In this document: one piece after another, positions 7,045-15,210 of the stretch
Numbering within the stretch: the stretch's first letter is position 1
Layout of the letters: every line of letters starts with the position of its first letter
From: JAEZKC01 sp046546375
Lineage (GTDB): Bacteria; Fibrobacterota; Chitinivibrionia; Chitinivibrionales; Chitinispirillaceae
Assembly: GCA_046546375.1 (NCBI GenBank)
Contig: JBKGXV010000008.1
Span: 7,074 to 71,073 of the forward strand
Length of the DNA stretch: 64,000 nt
Direction: 5' to 3'
Notes under the pieces: model-generated
What the model was told of the DNA's origin: nothing
What the model saw: only the letters and a program-made list of their open reading frames with translations
Databases searched by the model: none
Translations under genes and position numbers: made by a program

Positions 7045-8441
7045 TGTCTTTTGAACAGTATCTTGCAACCCCCGCAGTGGTCGACATCAGTTCTGAAGAC
7101 AAAACGGAAACCCTGAAAGAGTTGGCCCTGGTATTATGCAAAGCTCAGAATATCAATAAACAAAAGGTCATAATTGAGGAGATCCTAAAAAGGGAGGAAA
7201 ACGCATCGACGTTTGTAGGACAAGGCGTTGCACTTCCCCAGGCCAAAGGACCCATAAAAGAGGAATTCGCCATCGTTGTGGGCAGAAGCTTCCCTGGAAT
7301 CAAGTATGATGCTGCCCGTAATGCTCAGGCTCACATAATAGTTCTTTTGGTTTCCCGGGAGGATGCTGACAATAACCGTCAGATACAGATCCTCTCCGAG
7401 CTGGCAACTTTTTTCAAATCCACAGAGATACGCGAACAGATTCTTTCCGAAGATGATGTGGTGGATCTGAGAATTCTCAGTACTGCTTTGAAGAAGGGAA
7501 TGCTTGAAGAGAAGCTCCGTATTCCCCGTGCTCCGAAAAAAACTGCAGGGCCGGTTCTCAGTGCCGCAATGACTCTTGCCAGGGATTCAAAAGCAAAAGC
7601 GATCATGATTTTCGCCGATACGGTGAAGGATAACGATTTTCTGGATCAGATTCGGGCCAGAAACAAAATGATAATCGTGACCAGCAACAAGGCCAGATTC
7701 GATTTACCACAGGACAAAAGAGTACTCGGTGTTGTCCAGGCTCCTCCCATTCCCGCTTCCAGAACCGGACAGCTCAGAATAGGTATTCTGCTTGCGCTCT
7801 CGCGGGGTTTTCTCAATAGGGAAGACAAGGTGGTGTGTGTGTCAGGCAATTCCAGAAACGGCCTGTTTGACACGGTAGTGTCTATAGATATTGCCATGGA
7901 ATACGAATTCTTCTTTCTTACTTCTCAGAGCCTACTTCCTCAGGATGTCAAACCGGAAGTGCTTGAAAGGGTAATCGGGCTGGCCGGGGAAATCGCAGTT
8001 GAGGGCCGGGAAGGCAAGCCTACCGGAACGATTTTCGTTCTTGGCGATACCAATACTGTAAATGCTTATGTGCGCCAGCTTATAATAAATCCTTTCAGAG
8101 GATACAGCGAGGCTGAACGCAATATCATGGATCCGGGGCTGGTGGAGACCATAAAGGAGTTTGCCTCGATTGATGGCGCATTTGTGGTCACAGGTGACGG
8201 GATCATCCTTTCGGCGGGAAGCTATCTGCGTCCCCAGCTCTCTGAAAGTCCCGAACCGCTTCCCGGAGGTTTCGGCGCCCGCCACGCTGCAGCTGCAGGC
8301 ATAACGGGCTGCACCAAAGCTTTGGCCGTGACTATTTCCGAATCTACTGGAATGGTGAATATATTCATGAGCGGAGCCATAATGATGTCCCTTTCCAGGC
8401 CGGTGGTGCGGGAAAAGGATATGATTCACAGAGTGGTGTGA
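7044..8441 (+). CDS. EIIA-like / pyruvate-kinase-C-like / diadenylate cyclase (DAC) fusion protein
   Basis: The 465-residue protein has three parts. Residues 1-150 resemble a fructose/nitrogen-type PTS EIIA domain, but the phospho-acceptor position in the usual 'IPH' motif reads L-P-Q (Gln66), so it should not accept phosphate. Residues 165-300 resemble the C-terminal alpha/beta domain of pyruvate kinase (KAKAIMIFADT; later LGVVQAPPIP). Residues 310-450 form a diadenylate cyclase domain: DGA at 377-379 and G-A-R-H at 411-414 correspond to the DGA and RHR motifs, with Ala415 in place of the second Arg, and S-E-S-T-G at 432-436 matches the conserved S-E-x-x-G. The PK-C/DAC order is that of archaeal DacZ-type enzymes. 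Product would be cyclic di-AMP. Coupled to the acyltransferase gene by TGATG; RBS aggagaaag. The domain reading is confident; catalytic activity is not certain. Confidence 0.8.
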   Translation: MSFEQYLATPAVVDISSEDKTETLKELALVLCKAQNINKQKVIIEEILKREENASTFVGQGVALPQAKGPIKEEFAIVVGRSFPGIKYDAARNAQAHIIVLLVSREDADNNRQIQILSELATFFKSTEIREQILSEDDVVDLRILSTALKKGMLEEKLRIPRAPKKTAGPVLSAAMTLARDSKAKAIMIFADTVKDNDFLDQIRARNKMIIVTSNKARFDLPQDKRVLGVVQAPPIPASRTGQLRIGILLALSRGFLNREDKVVCVSGNSRNGLFDTVVSIDIAMEYEFFFLTSQSLLPQDVKPEVLERVIGLAGEIAVEGREGKPTGTIFVLGDTNTVNAYVRQLIINPFRGYSEAERNIMDPGLVETIKEFASIDGAFVVTGDGIILSAGSYLRPQLSESPEPLPGGFGARHAAAAGITGCTKALAVTISESTGMVNIFMSGAIMMSLSRPVVREKDMIHRVV

Positions 8442-8509
8442 CATAGAGCGTTTCAGTTTTTTTCGAAAAGTAAATCATTAATCTATCACCTTCATATGGA
8501 GCTACGTGC

Positions 8510-9853
8510 ATGCAGAACATCTGGTATAACGACCGTTTCATGTCAGACTTTCTTTCTTCCGATGAAATCAGCCGCTACAACTCTTCCGTTGCTCAGGCTG
8601 AGAAACTTTTGAAGGACAGATCCGGTCCGGGCAACGATTTTCTGGGCTGGCTTGATCTTCCCACGCAAACAAGTGAGGATATGCTCAGGGCGATAAGCGA
8701 GAAAGCAGAGGAGATCAGATCTAAAGCGGATGTTCTTATCTGTGTGGGAATCGGCGGGTCCTACCTGGGGGCAAAAGCGGCAATCGAGTTTCTCTCTCCT
8801 TCCTTTGAAAACATGCGTAAACCCCAGGTCATCTTTGCAGGCCACACTATCAACAGTGACTATCTCTCCGACCTTCTGGAATCAGTCAAGGACAAGGAGG
8901 TCGCGGTGAATGTGATTTCAAAAAGCGGAACAACCACTGAGCCGGGAGTTGCTTTCAGGGTGATCCGTCAGTGGATGGAGCAACGTTACGGAAAAAAGGA
9001 AGCTGCAGCAAGAATCGTGGCCACCACCGATCCTGCCAAAGGTGCTCTGCGCAAACTGGCGAATGAAGAAGGGTACTCCGCGTTTGAAATTCCGGGTGAT
9101 GTGGGAGGACGTTTTTCTGTGCTTACTCCGGTGGGTCTGTTTCCTATAGCTGTGGCCGGAATCGATATAAAGCAATTGATAGAGGGTGCCAAAGAGGCAA
9201 TTGACTTCTGCAGCGGGGATTCAGTTGAAGACAATATGGCCGGCAGGTATGCGGCGATCAGGAATATTCTTTTCAGAAAAGGATATTCGACAGAGGTGAT
9301 GGCTACTTTTCAGCCTCAGCTTCATTATATAAACGAATGGTGGAAACAGCTTGCGGGTGAAAGTGAAGGAAAAGATGGAACAGGGATTTTCCCTGCCGGT
9401 CTGGATTACACCACCGATCTTCATTCACTCGGCCAGTGGATGCAGGAGGGGGTTCGTTCGGTTTTCGAAACATTCATGATTCTTAAAAAGACAAGCAGGA
9501 CAGTTCAAGTTCCCAAATTTGAGGATGACAGCGATGGTCTCAATTATCTTGCAGAAAAGAGTTTCGAGCAGATAAATGAAAAGGCTTTTCAGGGCACGCT
9601 GCTGGCTCATATGGATGGCGGGGTTCCTGCTGCCACTCTCATGCTCCAGGATCGTTCGGAGCGAACTCTCGGTCAGCTGTTCTATTTCTTTGAAAAGGCT
9701 ATTGCACTTTCCGGATACATTCTCAGGGTGAATCCTTTTGATCAGCCCGGTGTTGAAGCTTACAAAAAGAATATGTTTGCTCTTCTGGGTAAAACCGGTT
9801 TTGAAAAGCAGGCTGAAGCACTTTCAAGCAGAACGAAAGGTATGAGCTTATGA
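8510..9853 (+). CDS. pgi: Glucose-6-phosphate isomerase
   Basis: A 447-residue protein of the short bacterial type. It has the phosphate-binding signature 'VISKSGTTTEPGVAFR', the second signature 'GGRFSVLTPVGLFPIAVAG', an early glycine loop 'VGIGGSYLGAKA', and the C-terminal 'NPFDQPGVEAYKKNM' with the active-site Lys/His-region typical of Pgi. It interconverts glucose-6-phosphate and fructose-6-phosphate in the cytoplasm. GGAG at 8497-8500 is a good ribosome-binding site for the ATG. It overlaps yjbQ downstream by ATGA. The gene lies 68 nt after the cyclic-di-AMP synthase fusion, so both may be on one transcript; no terminator is visible between them, only a T-run without a stem. Confidence 0.95.
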   Translation: MQNIWYNDRFMSDFLSSDEISRYNSSVAQAEKLLKDRSGPGNDFLGWLDLPTQTSEDMLRAISEKAEEIRSKADVLICVGIGGSYLGAKAAIEFLSPSFENMRKPQVIFAGHTINSDYLSDLLESVKDKEVAVNVISKSGTTTEPGVAFRVIRQWMEQRYGKKEAAARIVATTDPAKGALRKLANEEGYSAFEIPGDVGGRFSVLTPVGLFPIAVAGIDIKQLIEGAKEAIDFCSGDSVEDNMAGRYAAIRNILFRKGYSTEVMATFQPQLHYINEWWKQLAGESEGKDGTGIFPAGLDYTTDLHSLGQWMQEGVRSVFETFMILKKTSRTVQVPKFEDDSDGLNYLAEKSFEQINEKAFQGTLLAHMDGGVPAATLMLQDRSERTLGQLFYFFEKAIALSGYILRVNPFDQPGVEAYKKNMFALLGKTGFEKQAEALSSRTKGMSL

Positions 9854-10266
9854 AATCCTACCGCAAGGAATTGAAATTCAGCACTCCGCACAGGCGTGAT
9901 TATCTGAATATCACTCCTCAGGTCGAGGAGGCGCTCAGCGAAAGCGGGATTAAAGAAGGCTTGTGCCTTGTCAACCCGATGCATATAACCGCAAGTGTCT
10001 ATATCAACGATGACGAGCCGGGGCTCTTGAAAGATTATGATGACTGGCTTGAGGGACTTGCTCCTCATGAACCGCTCTCCCGATACCGTCATAACGGAGC
10101 CGAGGACAACGGCGACGCTCATCTCAAACGTCAGGTTATGGGCAGGGAAGTGGTGGTTGCGGTTACGGACGGCAAACTGGATTTCGGTCCCTGGGAGCAG
10201 ATCTTCTACGGTGAGTTTGACGGTAGAAGACCCAAAAGGGTACTGATCAAGATTATTGGAGAGTAA
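9850..10266 (+). CDS. yjbQ: YjbQ / UPF0047 family protein
   Basis: The product is 138 residues, the usual length for this family. Family stretches are visible: 'LCLVNPMHITASVYINDDEPGLLKDYDDWL' (core MHITASV-IN), 'YRHN...DNGDAHLKRQVMG' (His and Asp ligands of the conserved pocket), and the C-terminal 'GPWEQIFYGEFDGRRPKRVLIKI'. YjbQ-type proteins form trimers with a metal-binding site; a weak thiamin-phosphate synthase activity has been reported for the family, but the true role is unsettled. Translationally coupled to pgi by ATGA. A strong hairpin at 10282-10311 follows the stop codon. Confidence 0.9.
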   Translation: MKSYRKELKFSTPHRRDYLNITPQVEEALSESGIKEGLCLVNPMHITASVYINDDEPGLLKDYDDWLEGLAPHEPLSRYRHNGAEDNGDAHLKRQVMGREVVVAVTDGKLDFGPWEQIFYGEFDGRRPKRVLIKIIGE

Positions 10267-10281
10267 TGACTATCAGTAATT

Positions 10282-10311
10282 GGCGGAAACGGGCCAAGAA
10301 CCGTTTCCGCC
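10282..10311 (+). terminator. Perfect 11-bp hairpin after yjbQ
   Basis: ggcggaaacgg (10282-10292) pairs perfectly with ccgtttccgcc (10301-10311). There is no clear T-run after it, so it may be an RNA-stabilising hairpin or a factor-assisted terminator. Confidence 0.45.
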
Positions 10312-10406
10312 CAACCTGTTTGTTGTAGCAATTACATCACCCTTTCATCCCCGGACAGCTTGGCATGATTTCGGTGCTGAATGCTGGACCAAAAGGAGTT
10401 TTTCCC

Positions 10407-11219
10407 ATGCTGGCTACAAAAACATACGAGTATCTGGAATTCGATCGGATCGGTGTTCATCCCTCGATCGGAAATCACAGGCGGGTATCACCCTCCAAGG
10501 TTGCTCATTTGGAAAATGACATCCTCAGAAACGGACTTCTCGAACCGCTGGTGGTGTGGGAGCGATCACCGGGGGAATACTTTCTGGTGGGTGGTTTTCA
10601 CAGGGCAGAGGCCATAGGAGAAATCCGAAAAAAGAATCCCGGGTATTTCGACAGGGTGGATGTGCGGGTTGTGGCCGGAGATCCTGATGAAATAAAAGCT
10701 TTGAATCTCAAACTTAATGCCGACCGCCTGGATACCAAAATCACCGATTATTTCGAAACAGTCGTGTACCTCAATAATGTCAACTGGTCCCCGGAGCGGA
10801 TTGCGGAGTTTCTGGATAAGAGCATCTCCTGGATTGAGGAAATCATCAAGTATGCCCCCATGGTAAACAGTGAGATGCATACGAAGCTGGAAACGGGCGA
10901 GCTTTCCTGGTCGAGGGTCAAGGAGATCATTCAGAGGACGCTTCAGGCGCCTCCCGGAAATGAAAAAGCCGTGATGGAGGAGGAGCTTTCAAAAAAGCAG
11001 TCAAGAGCGGTGAAACCTCTGACATTCAGATCAGTTCTGGGGCATTTCAACAAAGTGAAAAAGAACGATCCCGAAGTGACGTATACATTGGGACTTGATG
11101 AATTAACCTCTTTGGTCCGGGTGCTTCAGGGTAAAACCTATGGTGATGATGATCTGGAAACTGTGGAGAGTTTGTTCCCGGAGCTTATGAAGAAAGAAAA
11201 AACACCTCGGGGGAATTGA
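10407..11219 (+). CDS. ParB/Spo0J-like N-terminal (ParBc nuclease-fold) domain protein, stand-alone
   Basis: 270 residues. The first 100 residues match the ParB/RepB/sulfiredoxin-like fold: RIGVHPSIGNHRRVSPSKVAHLENDILRNG (core: N-H-R, 'L-E-x-D-I', 'G-L-L-E-P-L-V-V'), then 'YFLVGGFHRAEAIGEI', where G-G-F-H-R is the usual G-x-x-R motif. A helical part follows with a ParB-like HTH ('WSPERIAEFLDKSISWIEEIIKYA'). The C-terminal 90 residues are unassigned. I set the start at ATG 10407 because AGGAG sits 8 nt before it; an in-frame ATG at 10365 lacks this. No ParA is nearby and the gene has its own strong terminator (11199-11235). So it is more likely a ParB-like regulator or enzyme than the chromosome-partition ParB, although this is inference. 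Confidence 0.75.
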   Translation: MLATKTYEYLEFDRIGVHPSIGNHRRVSPSKVAHLENDILRNGLLEPLVVWERSPGEYFLVGGFHRAEAIGEIRKKNPGYFDRVDVRVVAGDPDEIKALNLKLNADRLDTKITDYFETVVYLNNVNWSPERIAEFLDKSISWIEEIIKYAPMVNSEMHTKLETGELSWSRVKEIIQRTLQAPPGNEKAVMEEELSKKQSRAVKPLTFRSVLGHFNKVKKNDPEVTYTLGLDELTSLVRVLQGKTYGDDDLETVESLFPELMKKEKTPRGN

Positions 11220-11235
11220 TCACCCGAGGTGTTTT
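11199..11235 (+). terminator. Intrinsic terminator after the ParB-like gene
   Basis: aaaacacctcggg pairs with cccgaggtgtttt across the stop codon and a short loop; the 3' arm ends in TTTT. A 13-bp stem makes this a confident call. Confidence 0.85.
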
Positions 11236-11260
11236 ATAGTCACTATTCTGATTTGATCTG

Positions 11261-11293
11261 AAAAAAGGTGAGTAAGTGATACTCACCTTTTTC
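11261..11293 (-). terminator. Intrinsic terminator after the secreted enzyme gene
   Basis: aaaaaggtgagta pairs with tactcaccttttt with a loop of about 5 nt. On the minus strand it lies 7 nt after the stop codon of the secreted enzyme and ends in a T-run; A-runs and T-runs on both flanks make it bidirectional. Confidence 0.85.
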
Positions 11294-11299
11294 TGTGTG

Positions 11300-13339
11300 T
11301 TATCGCACAACTGTGGCACGTACAACTCTGGTGCCTTTTTCACCCTCAAGCCGCAGAAACATTACCTCGTTGTTCAGATCGCCGAAGCTGAGATTTTTTG
11401 TGCCGGGTGCCAGATAGCCGCTGCGGATGACTCTGCCGTTAAGGTCCACAAGCGAGTAGGAGCTGTACTGGTGTGCTGCGGGCAGAACTGCTCTGAAACC
11501 GGTATTGGACGAGAGAATTCTCACACCTCTGAGCTCTGTTTTCGGTCTGTTGAAGGAAACAGGGGATGAGGGGTCCAGTTTGAGAACAAAGTAATCCACA
11601 TTTTGGGGATCGTTGAAGCTGAGCTGTATGCTGCGCTGACCTGCTTCCAGATAGACCGGATCGGAAAGGGATTCCATTGAATAGCTCTGCCATTGCTCCT
11701 CCTGCCCGTTGAAGGAAACGGTTCCTTCATTGGATCCGTCCACGGATACGTCAAAGGAAGCGCTGCCCAGTCCGCAGGCAACTCTAAAATCCAGAGTGTA
11801 TTCACCGCTTCTGGGAATATCCACCTCGTAGGTGGTGGAATAGCCGCTTTCTATGTAGCCGATACTGCTGTAGTCACCATTGTCTTCCACAACGAGTTTG
11901 TCGCCGGTTTTACTGTCGAAATCCTCCGCTTCGACTTTTACTGAATCCACCTGAATAGTGTCGTTGAATGTGGCCGTCACGGTCTCGTCTGAATCGAGGG
12001 TGAGTGTCACGGTCTGTTCGTTTCCGGTAACACCGCCGCTCCACTCGCTGAATTCGCTTACACCTGGAGAGGGTTCCGCAGTAAGTGTAACTTCGGTGCC
12101 GTTGGTATAGGAGTTCTGGTCAGGGCTTTTGGTAACTGTGCCTGAACCCTCTATTTCGATGGTCAGTACGGACTGATCTGAGGGTAACTGGCTGAAAACG
12201 GGGGTGATGTCCTTGTCCGAATCCATGGTGACGGTAATGGTGGCATCGGAGCCGGAAGCATCACCGGACCAGTTTTCAAAGACATAACCGGTCTGGGGCT
12301 GGGCGCTGAGAGTTACCGAACTGCCTTCTGAATAGCTTGATTTTTCAGGGTCAACTGAAACAGAGCCGCCTTCCTCATCGGAAATGTTGAGGGAAAATCC
12401 ACCGGAAGCCTCGCCGAAACATTTCACATCTTCCGAGGACAGTTCGGATTTGAGCGAGCTTATGGTTGATCCCCAGGAATTGTTGGGGCTTTTCTGAGTG
12501 ATGGCGCATACGCCGTCTGAAATTCGTGCTTTCAGATTGTTCGCATCATCCCACGTTTCATCATGTCCGGTGCTTCCGCCACCCACACCGTAGCCGTCAT
12601 CGGCTATGACGGGCTTTCCTGAGATGCTGCTTACTTCCTGCCAGGTGACATCGTTGTGCGAATCCATGCGGATTCGTTCACTGCCGGCCTCGGTACGGCC
12701 TCCGGAGGTGTGCATGAAAGAGAATCTGTCGATATCAAAAGAATTGATATATGTCTGCTGGTCATTGTTCCAGGGGGAAATATCCAGGGAAAAGAGTGCG
12801 TTGGGCAGATGGCTTTGAACAATATCCATAAGCTCGTTCATGTAGTCGGAGGCATCGCTGAAACTCAATTGTACAGACTGATCACCGGAGAAATACTGAT
12901 AATAATCAGGTTCCATAAGCCAGATACACGGTTTTTCGGTACCGTAGTGGTTGGCGATTCCTGAGGCGTAGCTTTCATACACGCTTTTTACCTGCTCGAA
13001 GTTGTCTTTGAGCCAGGCTGCGCCTTCCGCATCGAGCCCTCCGCCAACGTCGGCATCACCCAGACCGGATGTTTTGGCGATTATGTAGGCGTAAAACACA
13101 GCAGTTTTGTCGTTGCTGCTGCAGAAAGAGGCCATGTCTCCATGCCAGTACTGGTTGAAAGAATCGTCATTGAGCCAGATAGTGACATAGTCCACTTCCT
13201 GGGCAACGCCTGAACTCTGGTTTTCGTTCAGGTAGTCCCAGTCAGTTCCGAAGTTGAATTCACAGGAGCCGAAATCTCCAAAGATGGTGGAAATGGTGAA
13301 TAAAAGAGTTACTGCAGCTAAAAATAGCTTTTTCGACAT
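11300..13339 (-). CDS. Secreted modular carbohydrate-active protein (putative glycosidase, two InlB-like repeats, CBM6/35-like module, C-terminal sorting-like domain)
   Basis: The 679-residue protein starts with a signal peptide (residues 1-21). Residues 22-310 form a globular domain with the look of a TIM-barrel glycosidase: 'KPCIWLMEPDYYQYF' (Glu143), 'LFSLDISPW' (Asp186) and 'KPVIADDGYGVGGGS' (Asp247/Asp248) lie at strand ends and are candidate active-site acids. I cannot assign a GH number. Residues 318-383 and 393-459 are two InlB-B-like repeats (GYVFENWSGDASG; SEFSEWSGGVTG). Residues 468-588 resemble a CBM6/35 (KVEAEDFDSKTGD ... VDYFVLKL). Residues 603-679 are a beta-rich tail (YSLVDLNGRVIRSGYLAPG) like the C-terminal sorting domains of Fibrobacter/Bacteroidota exported enzymes. 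RBS GGAG 8 nt before ATG. Monocistronic, flanked by a strong terminator. Confidence 0.78.
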   Translation of the reverse strand: MSKKLFLAAVTLLFTISTIFGDFGSCEFNFGTDWDYLNENQSSGVAQEVDYVTIWLNDDSFNQYWHGDMASFCSSNDKTAVFYAYIIAKTSGLGDADVGGGLDAEGAAWLKDNFEQVKSVYESYASGIANHYGTEKPCIWLMEPDYYQYFSGDQSVQLSFSDASDYMNELMDIVQSHLPNALFSLDISPWNNDQQTYINSFDIDRFSFMHTSGGRTEAGSERIRMDSHNDVTWQEVSSISGKPVIADDGYGVGGGSTGHDETWDDANNLKARISDGVCAITQKSPNNSWGSTISSLKSELSSEDVKCFGEASGGFSLNISDEEGGSVSVDPEKSSYSEGSSVTLSAQPQTGYVFENWSGDASGSDATITVTMDSDKDITPVFSQLPSDQSVLTIEIEGSGTVTKSPDQNSYTNGTEVTLTAEPSPGVSEFSEWSGGVTGNEQTVTLTLDSDETVTATFNDTIQVDSVKVEAEDFDSKTGDKLVVEDNGDYSSIGYIESGYSTTYEVDIPRSGEYTLDFRVACGLGSASFDVSVDGSNEGTVSFNGQEEQWQSYSMESLSDPVYLEAGQRSIQLSFNDPQNVDYFVLKLDPSSPVSFNRPKTELRGVRILSSNTGFRAVLPAAHQYSSYSLVDLNGRVIRSGYLAPGTKNLSFGDLNNEVMFLRLEGEKGTRVVRATVVR

Positions 13340-13646
13340 AAAATACTCCGTAAGGGTTTATGTTAGAAGGTATTGCTGAAAATGCTACTCTAAATTTTCA
13401 ATCTGGTGCTGCACTTATATCTCAACATCTATTGCCATAACTGCAAGTAGATAGCAAAATAACATGGACTGAACTGGGTTTTATGCCGCGCATGGTTATA
13501 ATTTGGTGACCATTACTCTTTTTTCAGTTCACCTGTCGGGTAAAGTTTTTCCTCTGAATTCAACAAGTTTGGCAGGACACTATGTATTTTTCATGTTCTG
13601 GTTCTGAATGATTTTCTGTTTCGAGCCGTTTTCAGAAAGGTGTCAG
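13340..13646. other. 307-nt divergent intergenic region upstream of the secreted enzyme and trpE
   Basis: No gene recognised. A TATAAT at 13497-13502 could be the -10 of the trp genes, about 145 nt before trpE, but no good -35 stands at 16-18 nt. The leader contains two tiny frames (a 9-codon one from 13582 and ATG-TTC-TGG-TTC-TGA from 13593). I do not see the paired hairpins expected of a classical trp attenuator. Confidence 0.4.
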
Positions 13647-15119
13647 GTGCTAATTCCTTCACTTGAAAAAGTGGAAAAAGCCGCGGTTGAAGCGAATGTG
13701 ATCCCGGTGTATAAATCCGTGCTGGCCGATACAGAGACTCCCGTCTCGGTATGGATGAAGCTTTTCCAAAATGAAAAGTACAATTTTCTTCTGGAAAGTG
13801 TTACCGGGGGGGATACGGTAGCCCGGTACTCTTTTATAGGTGGAGATCCGTATATCACATTCAAGGCAGATGGTGAAAAGTGGTGGATGCAGGGGGCTCG
13901 GACCGAAAAAGGAACAGGTGATCCAGTAGACGCTTTCAGATCGCTTCTATCCGGTTACAAACCCCTGCATCTGAAAGGAATGCCAAGGTTCTGCGGGGGT
14001 GCGGTCGGTTATTTTTCCTATGATTCCATACGTCTGAGAGAAAACATCCCCGATAACAATCCCAAAGAAGACCCTCTGCATGACTGTTTTTTCGCACTGT
14101 ACCGCAATCTGATTGCTTTTGACAATCGCGAACATCGCCTGCTGCTCATATCAAACATCATCCTTGACGAAAAAAGAACTGTGAAAGAGCAGTACAGTGA
14201 GGCCCGCGAGTCTATTGCACTAATGGAGGATAATCTGACCCGCAGACTTCCCTCCCCCGGGATAACTGTCGACTCCAGTGCCGCCGTGAACTCCAATTTC
14301 GAGAAAAAGGAGTACGAGAAAGCGGTTGAAAAGTGCAAGGAGTACATAAAGGCAGGTGATATTTTCCAGGTTGTGCTCTCACAGAGATTCCAGATTGAAG
14401 TGGATACCGATCCGTTCGACCTTTACCGGATTCTGCGTGTGGTGAATCCCTCTCCTTATATGTATTATCTTTCCCTGGATGATACATCTGTGATCGGTGC
14501 CTCTCCTGAGATGCTGGTGAGAGTCGAGAATGGAGAGGTTGAGAACAGGCCTATAGCGGGTACCCGCAAGAGAGGAAAAACAGATGCTGAGGATGAAAAG
14601 CTCATCAAGGATCTGAAGTCAGACCCCAAGGAGGTTGCCGAACATGTGATGCTTGTTGACCTGGGAAGAAACGATGTGGGCAGGGTAAGTGAGTATGGTT
14701 CGGTAAGTGTGAAAAACATGATGCATATGGAAAAGTATTCACATGTGATTCACATGGTGACCGATGTGAAAGGAAAACTCAAAGACGGTTATGACGGGTT
14801 TGATGCTCTCTTTTCCTGTTTTCCCGCAGGTACTCTTTCCGGGGCACCGAAAATACGGGCAATGGAAATCATAGATGAGCTGGAGCCGGTAAGGCGGGGG
14901 CTTTACGGAGGGACTCTGGGGTACATTGATTTTTCAGGAAATATGGACACCTGCATTGTCATACGTACCATAATATACCATAAGGGCGTTGCTTCCATAC
15001 AGGCGGGTGCCGGCCTGGTTGCGGATTCAGTGCCGGAGAAAGAGTATCAGGAAACGGTGCACAAGGCTTCCGCATTGTTTTCCGCCATTCAGAGAGCCGG
15101 AGAGATAATCGGGGCGTAA
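13647..15119 (+). CDS. trpE: Anthranilate synthase component I
   Basis: 490 residues from GTG 13647. The N-terminus 'LIPSLEKVEKAAVEANVIPVY' aligns with the normal TrpE start, and AAAGG lies just before this GTG; the upstream in-frame ATG at 13608 has no ribosome-binding site. The chorismate-binding half is complete: 'IFQVVLSQRF', 'NPSPYMYYL', 'IGASPEMLVRVENGEVENRPIAGTRKRG' (core GASPE and RPIAGT), 'EHVMLVDLGRNDVGRV', 'FPAGTLSGAPKIRAM' and the C-terminal 'IQAGAGLVADSVPEKEY'. It converts chorismate plus ammonia to anthranilate together with TrpG. First gene of trpE-G-C-F. The N-terminal 'LLESV' region that forms the Trp feedback site (LLES) is present, so feedback inhibition is likely. Confidence 0.95.
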   Translation: MLIPSLEKVEKAAVEANVIPVYKSVLADTETPVSVWMKLFQNEKYNFLLESVTGGDTVARYSFIGGDPYITFKADGEKWWMQGARTEKGTGDPVDAFRSLLSGYKPLHLKGMPRFCGGAVGYFSYDSIRLRENIPDNNPKEDPLHDCFFALYRNLIAFDNREHRLLLISNIILDEKRTVKEQYSEARESIALMEDNLTRRLPSPGITVDSSAAVNSNFEKKEYEKAVEKCKEYIKAGDIFQVVLSQRFQIEVDTDPFDLYRILRVVNPSPYMYYLSLDDTSVIGASPEMLVRVENGEVENRPIAGTRKRGKTDAEDEKLIKDLKSDPKEVAEHVMLVDLGRNDVGRVSEYGSVSVKNMMHMEKYSHVIHMVTDVKGKLKDGYDGFDALFSCFPAGTLSGAPKIRAMEIIDELEPVRRGLYGGTLGYIDFSGNMDTCIVIRTIIYHKGVASIQAGAGLVADSVPEKEYQETVHKASALFSAIQRAGEIIGA

Positions 15120-15210
15120 GCCTTGTGGTGAGAAATCATACTTCGACTCCGAGGACTGCGCTCAGTATGAGCGGGCCGGTCCTGAGGAAACGGTAAACGG
15201 ATAACTGAAA

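Noticed and set aside
10360..10390. TTGGCATGATTTCGGTGC as a sigma-54 promoter for the ParB-like gene
   Set aside because: The GC dinucleotide is about 3 nt too far from the GG.
13570..13590. TTGGCAGGACACTATGT as a sigma-54 promoter for trpE
   Set aside because: The -24 half fits, but no GC dinucleotide stands at the required distance.
13582..13607. Tiny frames before trpE, including ATG-TTC-TGG-TTC-TGA, as a possible trp leader peptide
   Set aside because: Only one Trp codon, no clear ribosome-binding site, and no alternative hairpins or T-run typical of attenuation.
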